DNA of 53,964 nt from Nonomuraea zeae (GTDB lineage Bacteria; Actinomycetota; Actinomycetes; Streptosporangiales; Streptosporangiaceae). The DNA lies in the NCBI RefSeq assembly GCF_005889725.1, contig NZ_VCKX01000050.1, positions 1 through 53,964 of the forward strand. The letters are read 5' to 3'. The notes beneath the pieces were generated by a model, which did no database searches, was not told where the DNA came from, and worked only from the letters and a program-made list of their open reading frames with translations. The position numbers were made by a program, and so were the translations under genes. Positions within the stretch are counted from its first letter, which is position 1, and the number at the start of each line of letters is the position of its first letter. Below, piece after piece: positions 16,290 through 26,300 of the stretch.

Positions 16290-17680
16290 TTACCGGGGTG
16301 TGCCGAACCAGCCGGAGAGTGCTTCTCGCAGCGCCGGCGTGGCGGTGTCGGCGGGTTCGTCGATGGATGCGGCCCAGGCGATGTGGGCGTCCGGGCGGAT
16401 CAGCAGGGCGTCGGCCGGGCGGTGATCGGTCTTGGCGGTGTGGATGACGACGCGATCGTCCCATTCACGAGCGGTCCGGCGGAGGTCCGGGCGGTCGGCG
16501 AGGTCGAGGAGGACGGGCCGGGCGGCGTGCATGAGCTCGGCGACGCTGGCGATGCCCTGGTCGGTGTGCAGGGTGAGGTCGGGGGCGAAGGTACCGGCCA
16601 GCGCGTGCCCGCCGGAGCCCGGCATCGGGTAACGGATGTCGGAGCCGGCGACGAGCGCGCCCATCCGGCGCAGCGGCTGCTCGTCGATGAGCAGCTCCTG
16701 GAAGACCTCGCGGAGCGCTTCGGCGGCGGGGTCGTGCCCGCGCCGCAGCGCCACCTGGGCTCGGGTGTGCAGCATGGTGCGGGCGCCGGCGAGGTGGCGT
16801 TCGTCGTGGTAGGTGTCCAGCAGGCCGGCCGGCGCCCAGCCGTGGACGTCGGCGGCCAGCTTCCAGGCCAGGTTGACCGCGTCCAGCAGGCCGGCGTTGA
16901 GTGCCACCCCGGTGGCGGGGAACAGATGCGCCGCATCACCGGCCAGCAGGATCCGCCCGTGGCGGTAGCGTTCGGCCTGGCGGGCCTTGAAGGTGAACCG
17001 CGACAGCCGGCTCGCCTCTCCTACCGGCAGGTGCACGCCGAGCACGCGGGGTGAAACCCGCGCGGATCGTGCCGAAGCCCGGGCCGCTGAGATCGCCGTT
17101 GCCGAGCACGGTCACCTCATCGGGCAAGGTGACCTGAGCCAGCCGGTTGACCTCCGGATAGGCGGTGCCGGGGAACGGAATGCCGGCCCAGTCACGGACC
17201 CGGCTGCGTGCGCCGTCACAGCCCACGAGGTAGCGGGGGGTGACCTGGTACGGCCCGTCCGGACCCCGCACCTCCACGATCACGGCGGCATCGTCCTGGC
17301 TGACGTCGATCACCTCGTGCCCGCGGCGGATGTCGATGCCGAGTTCGTCGGCGCGTTCGTCGAGCAGCCGCTCCAGCAGCTGTTGCGGGAGCGGCAGGGC
17401 GTGCATCGGGGGATCCGCCAGCTGGGTGAGGTCCAGATGCACACCGCCGAACGGGAACCGGGGAGCCAGGACAGGGTCGGTGCAGGCTGCTCGGAATCGT
17501 TCCAGCAGGCCCCGGTAGCGAAGCAGCTCCAGGATCTGGCCGCCGAGACCGCCGGCCTTCGGGGTGTCCCGGCGTTGCGGCTTGCGCTCCAGGACCAGCG
17601 GTCGCACGCCGGCCAGGCGCAGTTTCGGCGGCCAGCATGAGACCTGCCGGGCCGGCGCCCACGATGATCACGTCGGTCAT
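16290..17680 (-). pseudogene. Broken FAD-dependent aromatic monooxygenase (PheA/TfdB/RdmE type)
   Basis: Homology to the FAD_binding_3 hydroxylases is spread over three frames. From the ATG at 17680 the first frame gives MTDVIIVGAGPAGLMLAAE, then leaves register near 17620. A second frame supplies RPLVLERKPQRRDTPKAGGL, PRYLVGCDGARSRVRDWAGI and GFGTIRAGFTP. A third frame starts around 17050 with LGVHLPVGEASRLSRFTFKA, contains the GD motif ILLAGDAAHLFPATGVALNA and runs to the stop at 16290. Besides the two frameshifts, about 50-60 residues that normally lie between the GFGTIR and LGVDLP segments are missing. It was once a polyketide- or phenol-hydroxylase-like gene; it cannot make a working enzyme. 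Confidence 0.85.
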
Positions 17681-17690
17681 TCGATATTCC

Positions 17691-17716
17691 TCAAGTTCGG
17701 GTGCTTCAAGTTCGGG
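17691..17716. repeat. 11-bp direct repeat upstream of the broken monooxygenase
   Basis: TCAAGTTCGGG occurs at 17691-17701 and 17706-17716, a spacing of 15 bp, starting 11 bp before the monooxygenase ATG. Tandem half-sites of this kind suit a regulator that binds direct repeats, but no regulator is adjacent. Confidence 0.4.
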
Positions 17717-17868
17717 GAAGTCTCGCAGGATCGGTCATGACGGCAACCAGGCCGGTCTCCGCGCGCACCCGATCTCCAGCCTCGCGAGGTGCTGACCTCG
17801 TCGTACGCGAGCCGGCAGCCGCAGCCTGACCTGCGGTGCCAGACAGAGACACCGGGAGAGAGGCAGCA

Positions 17869-18570
17869 ATGGACCAAGGCACCCGCGGCGAGCTCATCAG
17901 CCGGCTGGCCGAGGCGATCAGGTCCGTCACGACCGCGCACCCGCTGCGGGTCGCCATCGACGGGCCGCCCGCCGCCGGCAAGACCACGCTGGCCGACGAG
18001 CTCGCCGTCGCCCTGCGCGCGCAGGATCGCGACGTCATCCGCGCGACCATCGACGACTTCCTCTTCCCCCGTGCGCAGCGCTACCGACGCGGCCAGTACT
18101 CGGCCGAAGGCTGCTACTTCGACGCCCACGACCGCGCCGCACTGTGCCGGGTCCTGCTCGATCCGCTGGGCCCAGGCGGAGACCGAAGGTTCCAGCACGC
18201 GGTCTACGACAGAGACACCGACACCCCGTCGTCCCCGCCCTCCACGACCGCTCCCGCAGACGCCGTGCTGCTCTTCGACGGCGTCTTCCTCCTGCGCCCA
18301 GAGCTCATCGAGCGGTGGGACCTGCGGATCTTCGTGTCCGTCGCGTTCGAGCGGACGGTGGATCGCGCCCGGGACCGAGGCACAGCGCCGGCCGGGTCCA
18401 CCGCCGGCACCGCCGAAATCGAACGGTCCTGGCGCGACCGCTATATCCCCTCCCAAGAGCTCTACTTCGCCACAGCCCGCCCGACCGACCACGCCGACAT
18501 CGTCGTGTACAACGATCAGCTCCAACGGCCGGCCTGGGAAGTCCGGCCGCACTCACCGATACACAGGTAG
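17869..18570 (+). CDS. Uridine-kinase-like P-loop phosphotransferase
   Basis: The 233-residue protein has a Walker A motif AIDGPPAAGKTTLADELA near residue 28. The strand RATIDDFLFPRAQRYRRG follows, where uridine kinases have the DxFxxxR substrate region. LLFDGVFLLRPELIERWDLR corresponds to the Walker B/lid-preceding segment, and RARDRG is a lid-like arginine stretch. This is the pattern of actinobacterial uridine kinase family proteins, which phosphorylate a nucleoside or another small alcohol. GAGAGG lies before the ATG at 17869, which is preferred over an upstream in-frame ATG. The neighbours give no pathway clue. Confidence 0.85.
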   Translation: MDQGTRGELISRLAEAIRSVTTAHPLRVAIDGPPAAGKTTLADELAVALRAQDRDVIRATIDDFLFPRAQRYRRGQYSAEGCYFDAHDRAALCRVLLDPLGPGGDRRFQHAVYDRDTDTPSSPPSTTAPADAVLLFDGVFLLRPELIERWDLRIFVSVAFERTVDRARDRGTAPAGSTAGTAEIERSWRDRYIPSQELYFATARPTDHADIVVYNDQLQRPAWEVRPHSPIHR

Positions 18571-18741
18571 TTGACGATTCCTCACGAGAACGACCGAGTC
18601 GGCGAGCGCCAGGTCGAGCCCCCTGCGTCTTGGTCCTCGCCACCGGAACAGCCCGCAAATCAACGGCTCCGGCTACGCTCGGCAGCGAGTGACCCGGCCC
18701 GCGAACTTCGGGAAGACCACAAAGCACTTGGAGGTGCAGCG

Positions 18742-19521
18742 ATGGACCCATCCGCGTACTTGAAGGCCGTTGTCGAGCAGACGAGCACGTTAGCCGATTG
18801 GGTGCACGGCAGGGACGCGGCGACCCCGGTGCCGACCTGTCCGAAGTGGACGCTGGCCGATCTTGTCGACCATGTCGGCGGGACCCAGCGGATGGTCACC
18901 ATGCTCGTGAGTGAGCAGATGACCGAGCCGAGCAGGGCGTTCGCCGGCTACGTTCCGGGTCCGGCCGATTCGGGTCAGTGGCGCGATTGGCTGAGCGACG
19001 GCGCGGCCGAGGCGCGACAGGCGTTCGCCGCGGTCACCGATGACACGCCGGTGTGGGATCCGTCCGGCGGCGCCGCAGGCGTGCCGTTCTGGTCACGTCG
19101 GCTGCTCGGCGAGGCTTGCGTGCATCGCGCGGACGCAGCTGCGGCGCTCGGCCTGCCGTACGAGCTGGCGCCGGAGCTTGCCGTCGCGGCCCTCGACGAC
19201 TGGCTGGACACGATGACTTCCCGCGGCTACTGGGAGAACAAGCCGGGCTTCGCCGATGTGATGCGCGGGAGCGGTCAGACTCTGCATTTCCACGCAACCG
19301 ACGCGCCAGGGGAGTGGGTGGCACGCCGGGAACCGGACATGGTGGTGCTGGAGCGCACGCACACCGAGGCGGACGTCGTGGTACGCGGCTCGGCCGTCGA
19401 GCTCCTGCTCGTGATCAGCAGGCGCCGCCCGCTGGATGCGGCTCCCACGCTGGAGTTGCAGGGGGATCGGGCGCTGCTCGACCACTGGATCGAGCACATG
19501 GACTGGGTCACCGAGGGCTGA
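18742..19521 (+). CDS. Mycothiol-dependent maleylpyruvate isomerase-family protein
   Basis: The 259-residue protein begins with the N-terminal four-helix DinB-like domain (STLADWVHGRDAATPVPTCP, KWTLADLVDHVGGTQ), whose spaced His and Trp-x-x-x-D/H residues bind metal in mycothiol S-transferases. It has RLLGEACVHRADAA in helix four and a C-terminal MDMPI_C-like domain (ADVVVRGSAVELLLVISRRR). In actinomycetes these proteins use mycothiol as thiol cofactor for isomerase or detoxification reactions. A GGAGGTG ribosome site fixes the ATG at 18742. It is monocistronic by spacing. Confidence 0.9.
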   Translation: MDPSAYLKAVVEQTSTLADWVHGRDAATPVPTCPKWTLADLVDHVGGTQRMVTMLVSEQMTEPSRAFAGYVPGPADSGQWRDWLSDGAAEARQAFAAVTDDTPVWDPSGGAAGVPFWSRRLLGEACVHRADAAAALGLPYELAPELAVAALDDWLDTMTSRGYWENKPGFADVMRGSGQTLHFHATDAPGEWVARREPDMVVLERTHTEADVVVRGSAVELLLVISRRRPLDAAPTLELQGDRALLDHWIEHMDWVTEG

Positions 19522-19568
19522 CCTGCGCTTGCCCGCAACCTCGCGCCGAGAGCTCCATGGATGAACGA

Positions 19569-19580
19569 GCCCGCGCGGGC
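19569..19580. terminator. Possible bidirectional terminator hairpin
   Basis: GCCCGCGCGGGC is a perfect 12-bp palindrome in the 85-bp gap between two convergent genes (stops at 19521 and 19607). No T-run follows. Its position favours a terminator, but the short, GC-only palindrome could be chance. Confidence 0.3.
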
Positions 19581-19606
19581 GCTCGGCCGCCTGGCCTTTC
19601 CGGCGG

Positions 19607-20146
19607 TCAGTGGATGCCGAGCGACTCCTCCAGGTAGGCCATCGCCCCCACGGGTTCCTCGGCGAAGAAGACCAGGTCGGTGAGGGGGCGCGGGAGGAAT
19701 CCCTCGGACTCCATCCGCTGGAACTGGAGCTTGAGCCCGTCGTAGAAGCCCGCTGTGTTCAGCAGCACGACGGGCTTCTCCGTCCGCCCGTGCTTCTTCA
19801 GCTCCAGGATCTCGGTGGCCTCGTCCAGCGTGCCGGTGCCGCCCACCATGATGACCACGGCGTCGGCCTTGTCCAGCAGCAGCCTCTTACGCTCGGCGAG
19901 GTCGGCGGCGACGATCATGTCGTCCACGCCGCGGCGCGCCTTGTCGACCAGGAACTCCACCGAGACGCCCGTCAACCGCCCGCCGGCCTCGTGCACCCCG
20001 TCGGCCAGCACCTTCATCAGACCCACGTCCGAACCGCCCCACACGAGCGTGTGCCCGCCCTTCCCGATCAGCTCGGCGAACTCGCGGGCAGGCCGGGTGT
20101 AGATCTCGGACAGGTCGGCGGCGGACAGGAAGACGCAGATGTTCAT
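19607..20146 (-). CDS. LOG-family (TIGR00730-like) Rossmann protein
   Basis: The 179-residue protein has the lysine-decarboxylase-like/LOG fold: MNICVFLSAADLSEIY, LVWGGSDVGLM (family GGGxxGLMG) and the catalytic-type MVGGTGTLDEATEILELKKH (family PGGxGTxxE). LOG enzymes remove ribose 5-phosphate from cytokinin nucleotides or related purine nucleotides. Here the usual first Pro of PGGxGT is Val and the GGG is GGS, which may alter substrate handling. The ATG at 20146 is preferred to a GTG three codons upstream because family members start at this point. It is convergent with the mycothiol-dependent gene. Confidence 0.9.
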   Translation of the reverse strand: MNICVFLSAADLSEIYTRPAREFAELIGKGGHTLVWGGSDVGLMKVLADGVHEAGGRLTGVSVEFLVDKARRGVDDMIVAADLAERKRLLLDKADAVVIMVGGTGTLDEATEILELKKHGRTEKPVVLLNTAGFYDGLKLQFQRMESEGFLPRPLTDLVFFAEEPVGAMAYLEESLGIH

Positions 20147-20278
20147 GGGGACCACCGTAAAGGGTGTCCGCTGCGAAGAGGACAGTGGTGGTACGGGGGA
20201 TCGGACCTGCGCCCAGGTCAGGAACCCGCGGTTGGCGTCGGTCAGGGCGGAGAGGTACTCCGGTCATGCGTCACATGG

Positions 20279-20704
20279 TCAGCCGCCCGGTGTACCGTTC
20301 CCCGCCTCTCCCGAGCCCGCCACGGGCCAGAGCTGGAAAAGGTAGGACCGGTCGCCGGTCCGGCGGGCCCGCAGGCGGTAGGTCCCCGGGCCGCCGAGGT
20401 CGAGCCAGGGCGCGTCCGGCTCGACCAAGGGGTTGACCTCCAGCTCCCCGCTATCCAGCCGTACCAGCGCCTCGTCCTGTGACGGCCCCGGAGGGGGCGC
20501 GTCCCACAGTTCGACCACGACCGCCGCTTCGTGCGGCGACCCGTCCTGGCTGACCACCGTGATGACGTTGCGCCCGGTGAACAGCCAGCGGGACGGGTCG
20601 CCGAAGACCGGCACGGCCTCCTGGGGGCCACCATCGTCGAGCAGGTCGAAGCTCTGGTGGTCCACCAGGACCGTGGTCTCCAGCCGGTTCAGCAGGTTAG
20701 CCAT
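20279..20704 (-). CDS. Small acidic protein, possibly a ComJ/Nin-like nuclease inhibitor
   Basis: The 141-residue cytosolic protein has no signal peptide or membrane segment and is rich in Asp and Glu. Its pattern (VLVDHQSFDLLDD near the start, a VVVELWDAPP strand, and LDLGGPGTYRLRARRTGD near the end) resembles the ComJ/Nin layout of Bacillus, in which an S-Y-x-Q-F strand comes first and a G-x-Y-x-L strand last. ComJ inhibits the nuclease NucA. This gene starts only 5 bp after the stop of a secreted NucA/NucB-like nuclease gene, so translation is probably coupled. The inhibitor role is inferred from context and a weak motif match; an unrelated hypothetical protein remains possible. Confidence 0.55.
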   Translation of the reverse strand: MANLLNRLETTVLVDHQSFDLLDDGGPQEAVPVFGDPSRWLFTGRNVITVVSQDGSPHEAAVVVELWDAPPPGPSQDEALVRLDSGELEVNPLVEPDAPWLDLGGPGTYRLRARRTGDRSYLFQLWPVAGSGEAGNGTPGG

Positions 20705-20709
20705 GGTTA

Positions 20710-23166
20710 CTAGTTATGCGCCTGGACCGAGCCGTTCGCCAGTTCCTGCGGGCGTGCGGCGTCCAGGTCGTAGCTCGCTCCCTTGACGTTGTCGTAGTCC
20801 ACCGACGACTCGGGGTAGGCGCCTGCCGACAGCGGCCAGACGACCACACGGAATGCGTCGGGTGAGCCGTCGTAGGCGTAGGCGACGAAGCCGCGGCCAT
20901 CCGAGGTCTCGCCCTTGAAGGCGATCTTGTCGTCCGGCGTGACGACCAGCCACTCCAGCGACGCCGAGTCCACGTCGATGCCCTGTTGCACCCGATAGGA
21001 GAGCTTGCCGTTCGACGGGGCGGGGCCCTCGTCGTGTGGCAGGTACTTCGGGTTGAACTGGACGTGCGCCTTGCCGTCCGGGGTGGCGAGCTGGCCGCCC
21101 GCGGTGGCGAACCCGGCTTCCGGATCGTAGACGATCACCATGACGTCCTTGAGGTCGGTGCCGGTGTCGTCGTCGGTTACCTCGGTCTTGATCGTGTACA
21201 TGCCCGGGTGGGCGTAGGTGTGCGTGCTCTCGCAGGTCAGGTCGGCTCCGGCGTAGGTGCTGCTGGTGCCGTCGTCCCAGTCGGTCACGCAGTTGTGGGT
21301 GTCGTTGGCGCCCGGCTCACTGTAGACGGCCTGCAGCTTGACCGGGGTGCCCGCGCGGAACACCTGCCACGGCTTGGGCTGGTGGATGCCTGGCGTGTCC
21401 GGCGGAGTGGTGGGTTCGTCGTCGGCCGCTGGAGTGGTGGGTTCGTCGTCGGCCGCGATCACCGGGCGCGGGCCCATGGCCGGTGCGACGTTGCTGAGCC
21501 GTACCGTAGCGCTGTCGCTCACCGCCGGGTTGATCCCGTCGCTGGCCGTCAGCGTCGCGGTGAACGTGCCGTCGTCGGTGCAGGCCACCGACGTGGCGCC
21601 GCTGCTGGCGTTGGCGAAGGAGCAGGTCGCGCCCGGGTCCACAGCCGGACCGGGGGTGAAGCTCCAGCTCACGTGCGGCGTGCCGGATTCGGGGTCGCTG
21701 GCGCTGCCCTGGAGCGCGATGAACGCGCCCTCGTCGCCGGAGATGTCCGGGCCGGCGTTGACGGTCGGCGGCAGGTTGACCGGCGGAGTGCCGCCACCGC
21801 CCGGAGGCTCGTCCTCATCCGGCGGCACGGCCTCGCACGCGTCGGAGCCCTCCTGCGGGGTGTCCTTGATGTGCACGTAGAAGCCGTCGGAGTGGTAGAG
21901 GATCCGGTCGTCGCGGTAGTACCGCTTGAGCGCGTTGCCCGCGCACCCGTTCACGGTCTTCTGCACGCCGAGGACGGAGAACTCCCAGTTGAGGTTGGAC
22001 GCGCCCTCAACGGTGGTTGCGAAGGGATACTCGTCGCACTCCTGCCCCTTGGAGGTGTCGTAGTCGCTCTTGGGGATCTGCGCGCACGCCCTGTCCTTCT
22101 CGCGGCCGTTGGCCGTCCACACCGGCCCCTGGTACGGCACGCGGTGCAGCGCGAGCAGATCGTCCCGGTTACCGGGGTGGAACTTGCCCGGGATCAGCTT
22201 GATCCCATCCTGTTTGGGATAGGTCTGCCACGGCTGCCCGTCCCGTACGCAGAACGGCTCGGCCTGCGCGCACTGGATGTGCCTGGCCACCTCGGCGACC
22301 CTGGTGTCCTGGACCGAGTACTGCAGGTGCGGGATCACGTCGTCGAAGATGCACGCGCCGCGCCGCATCTTGCCGAAATAGTCGGCCGAGTCGCAGCGGA
22401 TGTTGTGCTTCTCGGCCGGCAGCCCCGGCAGCGTGACGTTCCAGGAGTCGATGATGTAGCCGTCGAAGGCCCATTCGTGCCTGGCGATCTGGTCGGTGCC
22501 CACGGTCGGCAGCGAGGTGATCGACCAGGAGGTCCAGCCGTCGTCCCAGTCCTTGAGCTGCTTGCCGGTGTGCGCGTAGCTCTGCTCGCAGCCGCTGGCG
22601 CCGCCCAGGCAGCTGATGCGCTGGAAGAGCATGGATTCGGGCCGGATGTAGCCCTTGGTCGTGGGCCAGTAGACGGCCTTGCCGGCTTTGAAGAAGACGG
22701 TCACGCCGCGGGTGCGGTCGTCGCGGCCGTAGGCGACGGCGTCGAAGTCCATGGTCACCGTGGACATCAGCCGGCCGCCGACCACGCGGCCCGCGGAGAG
22801 CTGGTATCGCTGGCACCACATGAACCGGTTGTAGACCCGGCCGGTCGAGTCCCTGGCGTCGTCGCTGTCGAGACAGTCCTCGACGTCGGGCCCGGTGGGC
22901 TCGGCCGGCGGAGTGCGCGGAACGGAGGCGGCCGCGGTGGCGAACGGGTCGCGATAGGTCAGGTCGGGCTCGCGCCCGCCGGTCTTCCTGAGGTCGGATT
23001 CGACCCCGAGTTTGCCCTGGTCGTCGAGGGTGAGCTTGCCGGTGTAGGAGAGTGCTCCCGCTTCCTGCTGGGGCGGCGGCTCCGCCTGGACCGGGCTCGC
23101 ATGGAACGGCACGGCCAGGATCAGAGCCATGGGTAAGCAGAGCAGGGCACGCCGAAGTCGGCTCAT
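20710..23166 (-). CDS. Secreted NucA/NucB-like deoxyribonuclease with PKD repeats
   Basis: The 818-residue exported protein has a start at 23166 with GGGGAG upstream and the signal peptide MSRLRRALLCLPMALILAVP ending at VQAEPP. After about 300 residues with several cysteines, a C-D-E-Y-P-F segment (in GQECDEYPFATTVEGASN), preceded by DRACAQIPKSDYDTSKG and followed by LKRYYRDDRILYHSDGFYV, marks a NucA/NucB deoxyribonuclease domain (about residues 360-470). A Pro/Gly linker, a PKD domain (LPPTVNAGPDISGDEGAF), a duplicated ADDEPTTP linker and a second PKD domain (YAHPGMYTIKTEVTDDD) follow. A secreted DNase for nutrition, DNA processing or competition is likely. The small gene 5 bp downstream may encode its inhibitor. 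Confidence 0.82.
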   Translation of the reverse strand: MSRLRRALLCLPMALILAVPFHASPVQAEPPPQQEAGALSYTGKLTLDDQGKLGVESDLRKTGGREPDLTYRDPFATAAASVPRTPPAEPTGPDVEDCLDSDDARDSTGRVYNRFMWCQRYQLSAGRVVGGRLMSTVTMDFDAVAYGRDDRTRGVTVFFKAGKAVYWPTTKGYIRPESMLFQRISCLGGASGCEQSYAHTGKQLKDWDDGWTSWSITSLPTVGTDQIARHEWAFDGYIIDSWNVTLPGLPAEKHNIRCDSADYFGKMRRGACIFDDVIPHLQYSVQDTRVAEVARHIQCAQAEPFCVRDGQPWQTYPKQDGIKLIPGKFHPGNRDDLLALHRVPYQGPVWTANGREKDRACAQIPKSDYDTSKGQECDEYPFATTVEGASNLNWEFSVLGVQKTVNGCAGNALKRYYRDDRILYHSDGFYVHIKDTPQEGSDACEAVPPDEDEPPGGGGTPPVNLPPTVNAGPDISGDEGAFIALQGSASDPESGTPHVSWSFTPGPAVDPGATCSFANASSGATSVACTDDGTFTATLTASDGINPAVSDSATVRLSNVAPAMGPRPVIAADDEPTTPAADDEPTTPPDTPGIHQPKPWQVFRAGTPVKLQAVYSEPGANDTHNCVTDWDDGTSSTYAGADLTCESTHTYAHPGMYTIKTEVTDDDTGTDLKDVMVIVYDPEAGFATAGGQLATPDGKAHVQFNPKYLPHDEGPAPSNGKLSYRVQQGIDVDSASLEWLVVTPDDKIAFKGETSDGRGFVAYAYDGSPDAFRVVVWPLSAGAYPESSVDYDNVKGASYDLDAARPQELANGSVQAHN
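21404..21457 (-). repeat. In-frame tandem duplication in the nuclease linker
   Basis: A 27-bp unit (GGAGTGGTGGGTTCGTCGTC plus GGCCGC and one variable base) occurs twice head to tail at 21404-21430 and 21431-21457. It encodes two copies of the nonapeptide ADDEPTTPA/P between the PKD domains. It is a flexible, easily length-varying linker. Confidence 0.85.
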
Positions 23167-23325
23167 GAACGTGTACTCCCCGTAACAGTAGAGCGGCCGG
23201 GAATCACGACCGCCGCTCGCGAGCGTACGACGGCTTGTCATGATTTGCCAGGATCGATCAACAAATCTGATCGCTTGCGCCGACCGGGTGGAGCGGGCCG
23301 CCCCACCTGTACACCTCCGGGAACG

Positions 23326-26300
23326 TCACTCCAGCCGGGCCGCGGCCTCCAGCGGCTCGGACGAACGGAGGAAGCGCAGGTCCTCCATGACCAGGGCGGC
23401 ATCGGTGGCGCCGCCGCGGCGGAGGGCCGGGGCCAGCGCGTCCAGGTCGGACCAGCGGGACGGGCGGAGGTGGACGCGGTAGCCGGCCCCGGCGGGCTCC
23501 AGGGTGAGGGCTTCGCCGATGGCGAGCCTGCTCCCCGGGAGGTGGGCCGCGCTCGCTCCGGCGGCTCGTTCCAGGGCGGTGACCGAGGTGACCCCGGCGG
23601 CGATGGGCAGGGTCGTGTCCGGGCCGGTGACGTGTTCGTGCAGGTCACGCAGGCGGGCGGCGGCGGTCGTACGGGCGGGGTGGCCCTTGGGCAGGCGGTC
23701 GGCCAGGAGCCTCGCAGCGCGGGCGACGTGACCCAGCGGCGGTACGGACGGACGCTCGCCGAGCAGGGCGATCAGCGGCTCCAGGGCGTCCTCGGCGCCG
23801 GAGGCGAGGGTGACCCACTGCTTGGTGGTGAGCGGGGCGAGCCTCGGGTGGCGTTCCGTCCAGTACGCGACCGCCCGGTCCAGGTCGGGGCCCGTACGCC
23901 AGAGGTCGGCCGGGTCGTCGGGCATGAGCAGCTCGACGACTTCGACCGACTCGTCGGTGGTGGTGAGCGCCTCCAGGGAGAGCGCGGCGATGCGCAGCTC
24001 GATCTCGGTCAGGTCGAGTTCGCGGGCGCGGGCGGCGTCGGCCTTGCGGAAGGCGGCGACGCGGCCCCGCGCCCAGCCGTCCGGCCAGGAGAGCGTGCGG
24101 GCCGAGGTGGACAGCAGGATCAGGCACTGGGCCGGTGAGAGGCCGGTGGCCTCGGCGAACGCTCGTACGGTCGCCTCCCGGTCCACCGGCGGCGGGCCGT
24201 TCTCGGCGATCAGGCGGAGCGCCCGCCGGAGCCGGTCCGGGTCGCCCCAGCCCCGGCAGGTCCGCAGCTCGACGGCGCGGTTGCGGGTGAACAGGAGCGG
24301 GTCGGGGCCGTCCGGGGTGTGGAGGAGCGCCGTGACCGCGTACCCGTGTCCCACCTGCTCGTAGTCGGCGATGGCGGCGGCCGCGATGGGGCCGTGGCCC
24401 GAGCGGATCTGCCCGAGGTCGTACTCCGGGCGCAGCCGGGCGACGTGCCAGGTGCCGTCGGTGCGGAGGAGCTCGGGGACGGCGGCCAGTCTCAGCAGTC
24501 GCGCGCGCCCGCCGCCGTCGCCCCACGCGGCCCCCAGGACGGCGGCGCCGAGGCGGCCCAGCGTGTTCTCGACCCCCACGACGGCCGAGGTGTCGAACGT
24601 CGCGATCTTCTTGTCGTACGGCACATCGACCGCGGCACGGGAGAAGTGGACGATCCTCTCGTACGCGGACTCAGGCCCCGGATCGTCCGGCTCGGGGGAC
24701 TTCCCGGACCGGACGGCGGGTGCCGCGGAGGCGGGCGCCGGGCGCAGGTGGAGCGGCGGGGTCAGCGCCAGGCGTGCCAGCAGGGCGAACGCGCGCTCGC
24801 GGCATTCGACGGCCGTCCACACCAGGAACGTGACGCCCTTCCAGAGCGACTCGTCGGTGATCTCCGGCAGGAGCGGGCGGAGCCGTCCCGCCAGCTCGTC
24901 GCGGGCGGCGTCCTTGTCCGCGTACCCGCTCTCGGGGTCCAGCACCCGCATGAGGCCGGCGGCGAGCGCGGCGTCCGCGACGTCGATCAGGGCCTGCGCC
25001 TTCTTGTCGTCGACGGCGCGCAGCGCCCTGGATCCCTCGGGGTCGCGCGGCCGCATCGCCGACCACCGGCCGGGCGGCGCGACCAGGCGGGTCCCGGACG
25101 CGTAGCGGTGGTGCTCGACCGTGCCGATGTTCTCGGCGCCGTCGTGCTCGGGCACCCTGCCCCAGCCGCGGACGTAGCGGCCGATGGTCCGCCCGGCCGG
25201 ATCCCGCAGCTCGATGATCCGGCCCTGGCCGCGCCACACGGTGGCCTCGGCGCCGCCGGGGAAGGCGATCCGTTCGCCGTCGGCAGGCACGACGCGGCGG
25301 GCGGCGGGGTGCGCGCTGTCGTGCGGGCAGTGCGGGCCGCCGTGGTCCAGCACGGTCACCCGGCCGTTCACGACGATCAGGCAGCGGTCGTAGAGGTCGC
25401 GCGCCTCGGTCCGTTCGTGGGACCGGCTGGAGACGGGCTCGTACGTGCCGAAGCCGTGGGACGGGCCGGCTCCATCCGCTGTGACGACGGAGGCCCGGAA
25501 CTTGTGCTCCCAGAGCCGGCCGGACTCGATCAGGAGCAGGTCGGCGCCGCTCTCCTCCAGGTAGTCGGTGATGGTGTTGACGTGGCCGGGGATGAAGGCG
25601 GGCAGCTCCAGCTCGTCGAGGACGCCGCCGCTCAGCGTGGTGGCGAGGGCGCGGGCCGGGTCCGTGCCGGTCGCGATCGTCCGGACGCTGTCCAGGAGGG
25701 GGCCGGGGACTCCGGCGATGGTGAAGCGTTCGGCGTCGCACAGGGCGGCGTGCGCGTCCGGAAGGCCGTGATCCGGGACCCGCTCGGCATGCTCGGCCAG
25801 GATGGCGGCGACGATCCGCGCCGTTCCCGGTGTCGAGGTCAGGACTCGTACGGTCTCGGGGGCGGTCTGCTTCGGGACGGCGGGCTCGGTGACGTTGAGC
25901 TGGTTGGTCACGTTGCCCACGATCGCGTCGCGCAGCAGCGGAGCCCAGTCCGGGTCGGCGGCGACGGCGGCCAGGTCGGTGCCCGCTCCGGAGGCGAGCC
26001 GGTCGTACAGCTTGAACGTGTGCAGCAGCCGGGGCCGCGCGAGCGGGACGCCGCGATCCAGGAGGAGATCGAGGAGCGGGAGATCGGCGGCGGTCTCCTC
26101 CCAGTGGTTGACCTCGTCCTCGTCCACTCCCAGCACCGCCTCGTGGCCGTCGCAGGTGAGACCCTCCGCGCGCAGCCGCGTACCGGCGTCGTGCAAGAGG
26201 TCGCCGAGGCCGGCGACGGGGAGCGCGAGCCCCGCGTACAGCTTCAGGAAGCGGCCGAGCCAGTCCTTCGCCGCCGCCCCCGCCAGCCCTGGGGACGTGG

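Noticed and set aside
20986..23136. A 716-codon open frame on the plus strand
   Set aside because: It is antisense to the secreted nuclease, which has a signal peptide, domain motifs and a good ribosome site.
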